From contig JAEWJZ010000004.1 of assembly GCA_023386315.1 (NCBI GenBank), positions 68,250 through 132,249 of the forward strand: DNA of 64,000 nucleotides. Direction: 5' to 3'. Shown here one piece after another: positions 40,680 to 48,960 of the stretch. Below the pieces are notes generated by a model. That model ran no database searches. It was not told the origin of the DNA and saw only the letters and a list, made by a program, of their open reading frames with translations. How positions within the stretch are numbered: the stretch's first letter is position 1; every line of letters begins with the position of its first letter. This stretch comes from Bacillota bacterium (GTDB taxonomy: Bacteria; Bacillota; Clostridia; Lachnospirales; Lachnospiraceae). Made by a program: the position numbers and the translations under genes.

Positions 40680-40726
40680 ATTACGTTTACTGTAATAAAT
40701 ATATCACTAAACGTAATAAAATTCAA
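40680..40726 (-). promoter_or_regulatory. padR promoter with embedded palindrome
   Basis: On the minus strand TTGAAT (40721-40726) and TATATT (40698-40703) are 17 bases apart. The palindrome arms ATTACGTTTA (40680-40689) and TAAACGTAAT (40708-40717) straddle the -10, well placed for repression by PadR. Confidence 0.65.
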
Positions 40727-40823
40727 TATTTTTTAACGGATCTGCCTGTCATACTTACTTCTCCAATGAAACAAGACCATCCTGCATTCAGCAAGACGGC
40801 CCTTTTAATCAACAAACAAATAT

Positions 40824-43388
40824 TTACTTACTTAAGCACAGAAGTTTCACCATTAATGCCACGCTTCCCACATTGTAGCCACTGCATGCGTAGACTGCCT
40901 TCAGACCCGGGTTCGTTATGATTAAAAGCGGAAGCTTTTCGGGGTCTGCATACATATTACGGGCCAACGGCTCTACCCCCTCATCAAAATTAAAGTAGCC
41001 TACTTTTATTCCGGGAATTGCCTTAAGAACCTTATGGACGGTTTGGTTTTCTAATGACCGTTCGCCTTGCAGCAGAAAAATAATCTGAGCATTCAACGCA
41101 TTTAAGGAATCCTTTTGTTCCAGCATTTCGTTAAGAACGTGTTCGGTCGGTTCCTGACCCTCAGATAAGACAGCCAGTATATTGGCTTTCTCAGCCATAA
41201 GTTCTGATGCTAAAATTGTATGCTCCCCAGTATGCTTTTTCATGTTTACTTCAAAATCATTTATCACATAGTCAACCAGCATGTCCTCCATGCTTCCAGC
41301 GCGCATGTGCATGGTGACCGGCTTTGCTTCATCCTTTTTCAACTCAAACAAATACTCACTGGCGTTTTGGTTTCCACTTGGAAGGCGGACAGAAGTAATT
41401 AAACGATAAACACCGGGCGCTAAATCCAGGCTTAAAAAGCCATCACTAAACTTTAAACCAGTATAATCCAAAGTCACAAACTGTCCATCTTTTAGCATAC
41501 CAATGGTCCACGTCTGATAATAAACCGGCGCACTGTCCGCATTTGCGTATAACAACAGCTTTCCCTTTTCCCCAGTCAGATATTTTGTACCTTCTTCCTC
41601 TCCTGTTACGGATGCAAAACTTCCATCCTCGTATATCTCCGCTTCCAGATTCACGGGATTTATTCTGGCGGGTATCCCCAAAGTACGGCAGATGGCTGCA
41701 AATAATATCTTCTGGCTAAGAGGATTTCCCTGCAAAAGCTTAAGACTTCCAACCGGAGTGGAAAAAATTGTCCTGTAATCAAGCTTCGGTTCAAAACTAA
41801 TACTGCGCTTTATGTACTGCCAAATAGCCCGGGGGTTCTTTCGGAATTCTTCTTTTTCTTTCTCACCGAAGAATCCATCGATAAACACCCGGTAATCCGT
41901 CATCTCTTCCAGTAAAATTCTGGGACATAGTATATATTTTACATAAACGTCCAGTTTCCTGTTTTCTTCCCACGTCTTACGGTACGGAGCCGCTCCGATT
42001 AAATGACTTTCCAGAATGTCCGCTCTGGCATCTTTATAGTCCTTTACAGTCAGACTCTTCAGCATACTTTCCCGATCCGGATTATTATCTTTATTCAGGA
42101 ACCTGAAAATTTCATCAAAATTACCTGCGGATAACCGGAGAATATTATTTTTCTCTGAACTTTCAAAGGCATCCTCTTTAAAGTACCCTGCAATCCTGCA
42201 TTCCCTCATCTGATTGGCTTTGTTAATTCTGTCTCTGTTTCTTTCTTTTTGCTCCTTTGTGAGTTTAAATGCATGCATAGGATAATCCTTTGGAGCTCTG
42301 ACATCCGTATCAACCCATACATCCTTTATGGATTTTTTATTTTCATCCCTTAGAAACAGCACCGCATGATCTACATCTTCTGGTGAAATCCATGTTTCGC
42401 AGCTGAGTTTCCCTTTCCTTGCCCGTACATGTACATCGCCAAGACCAATGGTGATTTTCACTTTTCCCTGATTGTCTGTATATAAGGTCGCCACACTGCA
42501 GTATTCTGCCATATTAAGAATTTCTATAGAAACCGAAGCGTTCTCTGCAGGATTGCTTTCCTCATCAAGCACCTGTATTTCATAAAGCCTGGTCCGGGCA
42601 TAGGCGGCCGTTTCATTATAATAAACCAATAAATCATCCTGTCCCAGACACTCCTTTAACGATTCACCCGAATAATCGGAAAAGGTTCTGGTGTGTACCA
42701 GCAGTGCCCTGGAGGATGCATTGGTAAACCAACCCTTATCCAGCACTTCCTCCGGCTCACAGGCCCCCAGGAAATGCCACCTTCCATCCACAAACACCTC
42801 AACCCATGCATGATTATCATCACAATGAGCCCATCTGGGTGTATATACCTGTCTGGCCGGTATACCTACGCTCCGAAATGCCGTTACTGCAAACGTCGAT
42901 TCTTCACCGCATCTTCCTTTTCCCGATTTATATACGGTTACAGGAGATATAGTCCTGTTATCCGAGGCCTCATAAGTCCCGTTTTCCGCACACCAGTAAT
43001 TGATTTCCAGCACCGCATCTCTTACAGAAAGTCCTCTGACCCGGTCAATCAGTTTATCATAAAAAAACTGGCGGCAGTCTTCAATATTTTCCGTATTTAC
43101 CCGGTAATATAAAATGTGATGTAAAAAAATGTCCTCCGGAATATTCTTACACCATTCCATATGTTCATAAACCATAAGAGAATGCCTGACAAACCCCAGG
43201 AATACGGAGAAATCATATTCTCCGGCATCCCTCAGCGGCATAGTACCATACAGAAATTTCATAAGTACCTGTTCTTCAAAACTACAGCCTTTCATGGCTT
43301 TCTCAATCTCCCCCTTAATATCTTTCAAATAGGAGAGCCTGAGCTCATATTTTTCCTGGGCATACCTCTGCAAATGTTCTGTAAACAT
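40824..43388 (-). CDS. Large transglutaminase-like protein
   Basis: The 854-residue protein has a transglutaminase-type cysteine catalytic core at about 95-215: C160 in SGKGRCGEES, H193 in DDNHAWVEV and D201 in VDGRW, all in the right order. It is followed by a CarboxypepD-like beta domain (about 270-335, with NPAENASVSIEIL) and a long region of unknown type with a second transglutaminase-like repeat (about 460-600, FAAICRTLGIPARINP). There is no signal peptide, so it probably acts inside the cell. The function is not known. It is downstream of the DeoR gene in the same direction, 62 bases away. Confidence 0.8.
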   Translation of the reverse strand: MFTEHLQRYAQEKYELRLSYLKDIKGEIEKAMKGCSFEEQVLMKFLYGTMPLRDAGEYDFSVFLGFVRHSLMVYEHMEWCKNIPEDIFLHHILYYRVNTENIEDCRQFFYDKLIDRVRGLSVRDAVLEINYWCAENGTYEASDNRTISPVTVYKSGKGRCGEESTFAVTAFRSVGIPARQVYTPRWAHCDDNHAWVEVFVDGRWHFLGACEPEEVLDKGWFTNASSRALLVHTRTFSDYSGESLKECLGQDDLLVYYNETAAYARTRLYEIQVLDEESNPAENASVSIEILNMAEYCSVATLYTDNQGKVKITIGLGDVHVRARKGKLSCETWISPEDVDHAVLFLRDENKKSIKDVWVDTDVRAPKDYPMHAFKLTKEQKERNRDRINKANQMRECRIAGYFKEDAFESSEKNNILRLSAGNFDEIFRFLNKDNNPDRESMLKSLTVKDYKDARADILESHLIGAAPYRKTWEENRKLDVYVKYILCPRILLEEMTDYRVFIDGFFGEKEKEEFRKNPRAIWQYIKRSISFEPKLDYRTIFSTPVGSLKLLQGNPLSQKILFAAICRTLGIPARINPVNLEAEIYEDGSFASVTGEEEGTKYLTGEKGKLLLYANADSAPVYYQTWTIGMLKDGQFVTLDYTGLKFSDGFLSLDLAPGVYRLITSVRLPSGNQNASEYLFELKKDEAKPVTMHMRAGSMEDMLVDYVINDFEVNMKKHTGEHTILASELMAEKANILAVLSEGQEPTEHVLNEMLEQKDSLNALNAQIIFLLQGERSLENQTVHKVLKAIPGIKVGYFNFDEGVEPLARNMYADPEKLPLLIITNPGLKAVYACSGYNVGSVALMVKLLCLSK

Positions 43389-43450
43389 TACAAAATTCTC
43401 CTCTGCGTAATCAATTCATTATATTATTTCATTAAGCCTGTCTTGAAAGA

Positions 43451-44212
43451 TTAAAGGATGGTGACCCCGGCTGAATAAAGCCTGTTGCACGTAGCTTCAT
43501 CTGGATTGGAATCAGTAATGATTCCATCTATATCATCAAAATGGGCAAATTTATAGGAATCATTAAAATAGAATTTATCCTTTTCCATTACCAGATACTT
43601 ATGCCTGCTGCTGGCAATGGCCGCTTTCTTTGTCAGCCCATCCTCTACCCCCAGAGTAGTAATGGAATTATCGGTAAGGTCCAGGCCGCAGGTCCCGATA
43701 AAAGCCCGGTCGAAACTATACTGCTTAATGATTTCAATGGCAGCCGCCCCCATAAATCCATTCACCGTATGGTACATAATTCCTCCGGTTCCGATGGCGA
43801 CAATGCTGGGATTCACTGCCAGCGTCTGCATAATATCAATCATATTTGTCACTACAGTCACCCGCTTATGGGACTTGGCAAGCAGATCCGCAACCATGAT
43901 ATTAGTCGTGGAAATATCCAGAAAAATAGTTTCATTCCCGCATATAAGATCGAACGCTTTTTGGGCAATTAACATTTTTTTCTCAATATTCGTATCTCTT
44001 CGGTCAATTACATCCCTTTTCAATGGATAATCCTGTGACAACAAAGCTCCCCCATAGGTTCGTTTCAGCTTTCCAGCATTTTCCAGGCTCTTTAAATCCT
44101 TTCGTATACAATCCTCTGTCACCTGAAAAAGGGCACTTAAATCCTTTACCTTCACCATGCCCTCAGCCTGAAGAATCTGTAATATCCTGTCTAAACGTTC
44201 TTCCGTAAACAT
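43451..44212 (-). CDS. DeoR/GlpR family transcriptional regulator
   Basis: This 253-residue repressor has an N-terminal DeoR helix-turn-helix (VKDLSALFQVTEDCIRKDLKSLENAGKLKRTYGG) and a C-terminal sugar-phosphate-sensing domain (DISTTNIMVADLL, TGTCGLDL). Its start (44212) overlaps the end of cutC by 22 bases, so the two are coupled. It may control the opp-cutC unit, but no operator was identified. Confidence 0.9.
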   Translation of the reverse strand: MFTEERLDRILQILQAEGMVKVKDLSALFQVTEDCIRKDLKSLENAGKLKRTYGGALLSQDYPLKRDVIDRRDTNIEKKMLIAQKAFDLICGNETIFLDISTTNIMVADLLAKSHKRVTVVTNMIDIMQTLAVNPSIVAIGTGGIMYHTVNGFMGAAAIEIIKQYSFDRAFIGTCGLDLTDNSITTLGVEDGLTKKAAIASSRHKYLVMEKDKFYFNDSYKFAHFDDIDGIITDSNPDEATCNRLYSAGVTIL

Positions 44213-44961
44213 GCTTTTTCCTCCATTAATTTTTTCGCCTGGCGGATATCTTCCTCCCTCGTGCGGAAGATATCGTATTCTCCGATTCCCGGAATTCCCA
44301 TGCTTACATTCTCTTTCCGGTAAATCATGCCGCTGTCCACGATCTCCTTGCCTGACATATGAAAAATCCTGGCGCCTATCTCATCCATCAGACAGGCCAT
44401 TGTACTCACATTCACCCCGCTGCCTGCCATAATATCAATTTTTCCTTCTGCCTTACGGATCAATTCCCCCAATAGCTTCCTCCCCTCAAAGCAGGTATTC
44501 TGCTGTCCCGAGGTCAGTATGGTATCTGCTCCCACTTCTATGGCTTCCTCAAGGCTTTTATAAGGATCCCGGCACACATCGAAAGCACGGTGAAGAGTCA
44601 AGCAGCCTCTCCCCACCTTTTCTTTCAGCACCTTCAACCGTTCCACATCAAGATTTCCATCCGGTTTTAAAAAGCCTGCCACAATACCATCTGCACCAAG
44701 CTCCCGAAACATCTGGGCATCCTCGGCAATCATCCGGAACTCATAATCTGTATACAAAAAGTCGCCATACCGGGGCCGTATCAGCACATTTATGGGAATA
44801 TCACAGGCTTTGCGTATTTGCTTAAACTGGCTTACTCCAGGAGTGGTTCCTCCAATCACCAGATTCGCACAGAGCTCCAGCCTCTGGGCTCCTCCCCGTA
44901 CTGCCGCTATTGCAGACTCCACAGAATCCACACAGACCTCCAAGATATAGTCTTTCATCAT
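44191..44961 (-). CDS. cutC: CutC family protein
   Basis: CutC proteins are TIM-barrel proteins once linked to copper homeostasis; the real activity is uncertain. The 256 residues start LEVCVDSVESAIAAVRGGAQ and continue RLELCANLVIGGTTP, the family signature, followed by VLIRPRYGDFLYTDYE, ADGIVAGFL and TLHRAFD. This is not the choline TMA-lyase that shares the CutC name. It lies 35 bases after oppF and overlaps the DeoR gene, so it looks like part of the opp transcript. Confidence 0.9.
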   Translation of the reverse strand: MMKDYILEVCVDSVESAIAAVRGGAQRLELCANLVIGGTTPGVSQFKQIRKACDIPINVLIRPRYGDFLYTDYEFRMIAEDAQMFRELGADGIVAGFLKPDGNLDVERLKVLKEKVGRGCLTLHRAFDVCRDPYKSLEEAIEVGADTILTSGQQNTCFEGRKLLGELIRKAEGKIDIMAGSGVNVSTMACLMDEIGARIFHMSGKEIVDSGMIYRKENVSMGIPGIGEYDIFRTREEDIRQAKKLMEEKACLRKNV

Positions 44962-44996
44962 TTTCTCCTAACAATATATTTTTCATTGCCATCCTG

Positions 44997-45965
44997 TTAT
45001 TTCGCTTTATGGCAGGCTGCAAAATGTCCCGGTCTTACTTCTTTCATCTCCGGTGTATTTTTGCTGCAAACCTCTTCCGCATAAGGGCATCGTCCGGCAA
45101 AGAGGCACCCCTGCGTCAAACGAATGGGATCAGGAAGGCTTCCTTCCAGCATAATTCTGATCCGGTTCTTCTCTACATCCGGATCAGGAATTGGAATTGC
45201 AGATAGCAATGCCTGTGTATAGGGATGCACCGGATCATCAAACAAAGTCTCACTATCCGCCAGTTCCACCATACTTCCCAGATACATAACACCAATCCGG
45301 TCACTGATGTGCTTCACCATGGAAAGATCGTGAGCAATAAAGAGGTACGTAAGATTTCTCTTCTTCTGCAGCTCCTTCAGCAGATTAATTACCTGAGCCT
45401 GAATGGAAACATCAAGAGCGGATATCGGTTCATCGCAGATCACAAACTCCGGATCAACAGCCAGGGCTCTGGCGATCCCGACTCTCTGACGCTGTCCGCC
45501 TGAAAATTCATGGGGAAAACGATTTGCATGTTCTTCCGAAAGCCCTACCGTTTCTAAAAGCTCAATCACTTTCTTTTTTCGTTCCTGTCCCTTATAAATT
45601 CCATGAGCGTCCATTCCCTCTGCAATAATATCCATGACCTTCATACGCGGATTTAACGAAGCATAAGGGTCCTGAAAAATCATCTGCATTTTCCTTGTAA
45701 ACTCATGACGATCCGCCTGCGAAAGGCTGTTATTAATTTCCCGACCGTCATAAACTACCGTTCCTTCAGTCGGCTCATACAGCTGAATTACAGTCCGTCC
45801 AAACGTAGACTTTCCGCATCCGCTCTCCCCCACCAGTCCAAGCGTCTCTCCTTTATAGATATTCAGGCTGATATCTCTCACCGCTTTTAAAGTCTGGTTT
45901 TTCCCCACATTAAAATACTTCTTCAAATGTTTTACTTCTAACAAAGGTTTCTTTTCTGCCGACAT
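44997..45965 (-). CDS. oppF: Oligopeptide ABC transporter, ATP-binding protein OppF
   Basis: This is one of the two ATPases of a dipeptide/oligopeptide importer. The 322 residues contain Walker A VGESGCGKST, signature FSGGQRQRVGIARAL, Walker B FVICDEPISALDVS, and the C-terminal oligopeptide extension with a CLFAGRCPYAEEVC cluster. It follows oppD by 12 bases. The last opp gene is followed by cutC. Confidence 0.95.
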   Translation of the reverse strand: MSAEKKPLLEVKHLKKYFNVGKNQTLKAVRDISLNIYKGETLGLVGESGCGKSTFGRTVIQLYEPTEGTVVYDGREINNSLSQADRHEFTRKMQMIFQDPYASLNPRMKVMDIIAEGMDAHGIYKGQERKKKVIELLETVGLSEEHANRFPHEFSGGQRQRVGIARALAVDPEFVICDEPISALDVSIQAQVINLLKELQKKRNLTYLFIAHDLSMVKHISDRIGVMYLGSMVELADSETLFDDPVHPYTQALLSAIPIPDPDVEKNRIRIMLEGSLPDPIRLTQGCLFAGRCPYAEEVCSKNTPEMKEVRPGHFAACHKAK

Positions 45966-45977
45966 AATGATTTCCTC

Positions 45978-46967
45978 CTATTCCCTGAAGGCCTTCGCCC
46001 GCTCATCAAGAAGCCAGCAGCGCGCATAATGGGTTCCGCTGCAAAGCATATCCTCAGGAGGATACTGCCTGCAGACCTCCATGGTCTTTGTACATCTGGC
46101 TGTAAACGGACAGCCTTTTGGCGGTTCCATCAAATCCGGAGGTGTTCCCGGAATCGCCGTCAGTTCGCTTCCCTTTTCAGAAGCCTTTGGTATCGAAGCC
46201 AAAAGCCCTTTCGTATACGGGTGGGCAGTTTCATAAAACAAATCCCTCACATCTGCAGTTTCCACCAGCTGTCCTCCATACATAACAGCAACACGGTCTG
46301 CAATATTGGCCACAACACCAAGATTGTGAGTGATAATAATAATAGAAGTTTTGATTTTTTTCTGTAAATCTCTCATCAGGTCCAGGATCTGGGCCTGAAT
46401 CGTTACATCCAGGGCTGTGGTAGGCTCATCAGCAATCAAGATCCTGGGATCGCAGGCCAGAGCCACCGCAATAACAACCCTTTGTCTCATTCCTCCGGAA
46501 AGCTGATGGGGATACTGATCAAACCTTGCCTCCGGATTTGAAATACCAACCAGAGAAATCAGCTCAAAAGCGCGGTCTTTCATCTGGGCCTTTGTCATAT
46601 CCTTCCGATGCTCTTTTAATACCTCCACAATCTGCTTTCCAATGGTCATAGTAGGATTTAAAGAGGTCATCGGATCCTGGAATATCATGGAAATATCAGA
46701 TCCTCTTACTGACTGCATCTGCCGCTCATTGTATTTTGCAAGATCTTTTCCCTCCAAAAGAATACTTCCTTCTACAATTTTCCCATTTTTAGGAAGCAGT
46801 CCCATAATACTTTTTACAGAAATGGACTTGCCGGAACCGGACTCCCCTACAATTGCCAGAGTCTCCTGTTCATCCAGATGAAAACTGACTCCCCGGACCG
46901 CCTGAACCGTACCGTGCTGTGTCTCTATCTGTACCTGTAACTGATTCACTTCTAGTAATCTGCTCAC
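45978..46967 (-). CDS. oppD: Oligopeptide ABC transporter, ATP-binding protein OppD
   Basis: This is the partner ATPase of the importer. The 329 residues contain Walker A VGESGSGKSISVK, signature LSGGMRQRVVIAVAL, Walker B ILIADEPTTALDVT, and the C-terminal CPFTARCTKTMEVC cluster of the Opp/Dpp group. It lies 11 bases after oppC. Confidence 0.95.
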   Translation of the reverse strand: MSRLLEVNQLQVQIETQHGTVQAVRGVSFHLDEQETLAIVGESGSGKSISVKSIMGLLPKNGKIVEGSILLEGKDLAKYNERQMQSVRGSDISMIFQDPMTSLNPTMTIGKQIVEVLKEHRKDMTKAQMKDRAFELISLVGISNPEARFDQYPHQLSGGMRQRVVIAVALACDPRILIADEPTTALDVTIQAQILDLMRDLQKKIKTSIIIITHNLGVVANIADRVAVMYGGQLVETADVRDLFYETAHPYTKGLLASIPKASEKGSELTAIPGTPPDLMEPPKGCPFTARCTKTMEVCRQYPPEDMLCSGTHYARCWLLDERAKAFRE

Positions 46968-46978
46968 TGACTCTTCAC

Positions 46979-47890
46979 CTACTTTCTCATTCTTGGGTCC
47001 AGTGCATCACGCAGACCGTCTCCAAGAATACTGAAACATACCATGATAAGCACAATAACGATGGCAGGGAAAATCAGTACATGGGGAAAATTACGAAGCA
47101 CCTGGTAACCGTTATTGATCAATACTCCCAGAGAAGCTTTTGGCTCCTGCATGCCAATACCAATAAAACTTAAAAAGGCCTCTGTAAATATGGCAGACGG
47201 AATGGTAAACATGGCATTAATGACAATCACCCCAACCGTATTGGGTATGAGATGTTTCCATATAATTCGGGAGGTATTCGTCCCCAAAACACGTGCTGCC
47301 AGCACGAATTCCTGGTTTTTAAGCTTTAGAATCTCTGCCCGGACCAGACGGGCCATATTCACCCACCCGGTAATGGAAAGAGCCACCACAATGGTCCATA
47401 TGCCAGCCGGCATAATCATCATCAAAAGAATCACAATAATCAGGTGTGGAATTCCCACCAGTATTTCAATGATACGCTGCATAACCGCATCCACTTTTCC
47501 GCCTATAAGGGCAGAAACCGCCCCATAAACTACTCCAACAGTCAGATCCAAAAATGCGGCCACAAATGCAATGAGCAGAGATATCCGGGTCCCCATCCAG
47601 GTTCTGACCCACAGATCCCGGCCGAACTGATCCGTCCCAAACAGATGTGTAATGGAAGGAATCTGATAAATAATATCATAATTAGTTTCTTTATAAGAAT
47701 AAGCGGAAAACACCGGAGCCAATACTGCCAGAAGCCCAATTGCTATTAAAGTAAACAAACTGGCAACCGCCGCTTTATTTTTCTTCAAACGAAGCCATCC
47801 CTCCTGAAATGCAGTCAAATTGGGATGGGCGATATGTTCCTTTTCGGATTCATCCACATGAACCCTCACAAATAATTCGTCCATGCTCAC
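46979..47890 (-). CDS. oppC: Oligopeptide ABC transporter, permease OppC
   Basis: This is an inner-membrane permease subunit of the importer. The 303 residues have an N-terminal OppC segment (FQEGWLRLKKNKAAVASLFTL), six helices, GTDQFGRDLWVR, and the EAA loop ARVLGTNTSRIIWKHLIPN that docks on the ATPase. The start overlaps the oppB stop by 4 bases. Confidence 0.95.
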   Translation of the reverse strand: MSMDELFVRVHVDESEKEHIAHPNLTAFQEGWLRLKKNKAAVASLFTLIAIGLLAVLAPVFSAYSYKETNYDIIYQIPSITHLFGTDQFGRDLWVRTWMGTRISLLIAFVAAFLDLTVGVVYGAVSALIGGKVDAVMQRIIEILVGIPHLIIVILLMMIMPAGIWTIVVALSITGWVNMARLVRAEILKLKNQEFVLAARVLGTNTSRIIWKHLIPNTVGVIVINAMFTIPSAIFTEAFLSFIGIGMQEPKASLGVLINNGYQVLRNFPHVLIFPAIVIVLIMVCFSILGDGLRDALDPRMRK

Positions 47891-48825
47891 GCCTCCTTTC
47901 CTGCTGCCAGGCGGATTCTTGGATCAATCAGAGAATACGCGATGTCAACGATCAGCACTACAAAAATGTAGAAAGCGCTGTAAAAAATCGTGATTCCCAT
48001 AATTGTAGAATAATCATTGGCCTTAATGCTGTCCACAAATAAGCTGCCGATTCCGGGAATGGTATAAATATTTTCTACTGCCAGGGATCCCGTCAGTAGA
48101 TTTACAACAATCGGTCCAAGAATCGTTACCACAGGGATAATAGAGTTTCTCACTGCATGCCGCATCAGTACTTTCATAGGGCTGAGTCCCTTTGCCTTAG
48201 CAGTAACAATATAATCCTGCTCCAATACTTCTAACATCTCTGTCCTGATAAACCGGGCAACCATGGCTGTGGCAGAAAAGGACAGGGCAACAGAGGGGAG
48301 GACTGAGCATCTCCAGTCCGTCCAAAATCCAACGGGAAGAATCCCCCATTTCAGAGCCACATAATACTGCAGTAAAGCGGCTGCCACAAAATTCGGAACA
48401 GAAACTCCCAGCACAGCCACAATCATGGTAAAATAGTCAATTCCGCTGTTGTGCTTCCATGCCGCAATAATTCCTAAAATGAGGCCAAAGGCCAAACCAA
48501 TCAATACTGCCTGCAGGCCGATCAGAACAGAAGGACCGATTCTTCCTCCGATTACAGTTGATACCTTTTGTCCCGTGTATGTAAAAGAAGTTCCAAAATC
48601 TCCATGGAGTATATTTCCCATATACTTTATATACTGCCTTGGCAGAGATTCATTTAGACTATACTGCTCTAAAATAACATACTGCTGCTGTGCAGACATC
48701 ATATTAAAACGTTCCGCATCAAAAGGAGAGCCGGGCAGCTTTTTCATCAGAAAAAATGTCGCCGTTACAATGACCCATAATGTCAGCACCAGATAAATCA
48801 GACGCTTGCAGATATATTTTATCAT
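47887..48825 (-). CDS. oppB: Oligopeptide ABC transporter, permease OppB
   Basis: This is the second permease subunit. The 312 residues begin MIKYICKRLIYLVLTLWVIV, typical of OppB, with six helices and the EAA loop TAKAKGLSPMKVLMRHAVRN. It follows oppA after 135 bases that contain a hairpin, an arrangement that often reduces transcription of the downstream genes compared with the binding protein. Confidence 0.95.
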   Translation of the reverse strand: MIKYICKRLIYLVLTLWVIVTATFFLMKKLPGSPFDAERFNMMSAQQQYVILEQYSLNESLPRQYIKYMGNILHGDFGTSFTYTGQKVSTVIGGRIGPSVLIGLQAVLIGLAFGLILGIIAAWKHNSGIDYFTMIVAVLGVSVPNFVAAALLQYYVALKWGILPVGFWTDWRCSVLPSVALSFSATAMVARFIRTEMLEVLEQDYIVTAKAKGLSPMKVLMRHAVRNSIIPVVTILGPIVVNLLTGSLAVENIYTIPGIGSLFVDSIKANDYSTIMGITIFYSAFYIFVVLIVDIAYSLIDPRIRLAAGKEA

Positions 48826-48867
48826 GCCATATCCTCCTTTGCATTCCTATTTTGATAAGATTTCAAA

Positions 48868-48911
48868 AAGAGCCGTCCTTCTCTAATTTTGAAAAAGAAG
48901 GGGCGGCTCTT
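48868..48911 (-). terminator. Intercistronic hairpin between oppA and oppB
   Basis: AAGAGCCGTCCTTCT pairs with AGAAGGGGCGGCTCTT (one mismatch), followed on the minus strand by TTTTT. It is probably a partial terminator that raises oppA expression over oppB-F. Confidence 0.7.
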
Positions 48912-48960
48912 CTCATTTCCCGCATTCTAGCTGCCGGGGCAAACCTCTGCCCGCCGCGGA

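Noticed and set aside
44191..44961. Choline TMA-lyase CutC
   Set aside because: The sequence is a 256-residue TIM-barrel CutC protein, not the large glycyl-radical enzyme of the same name.
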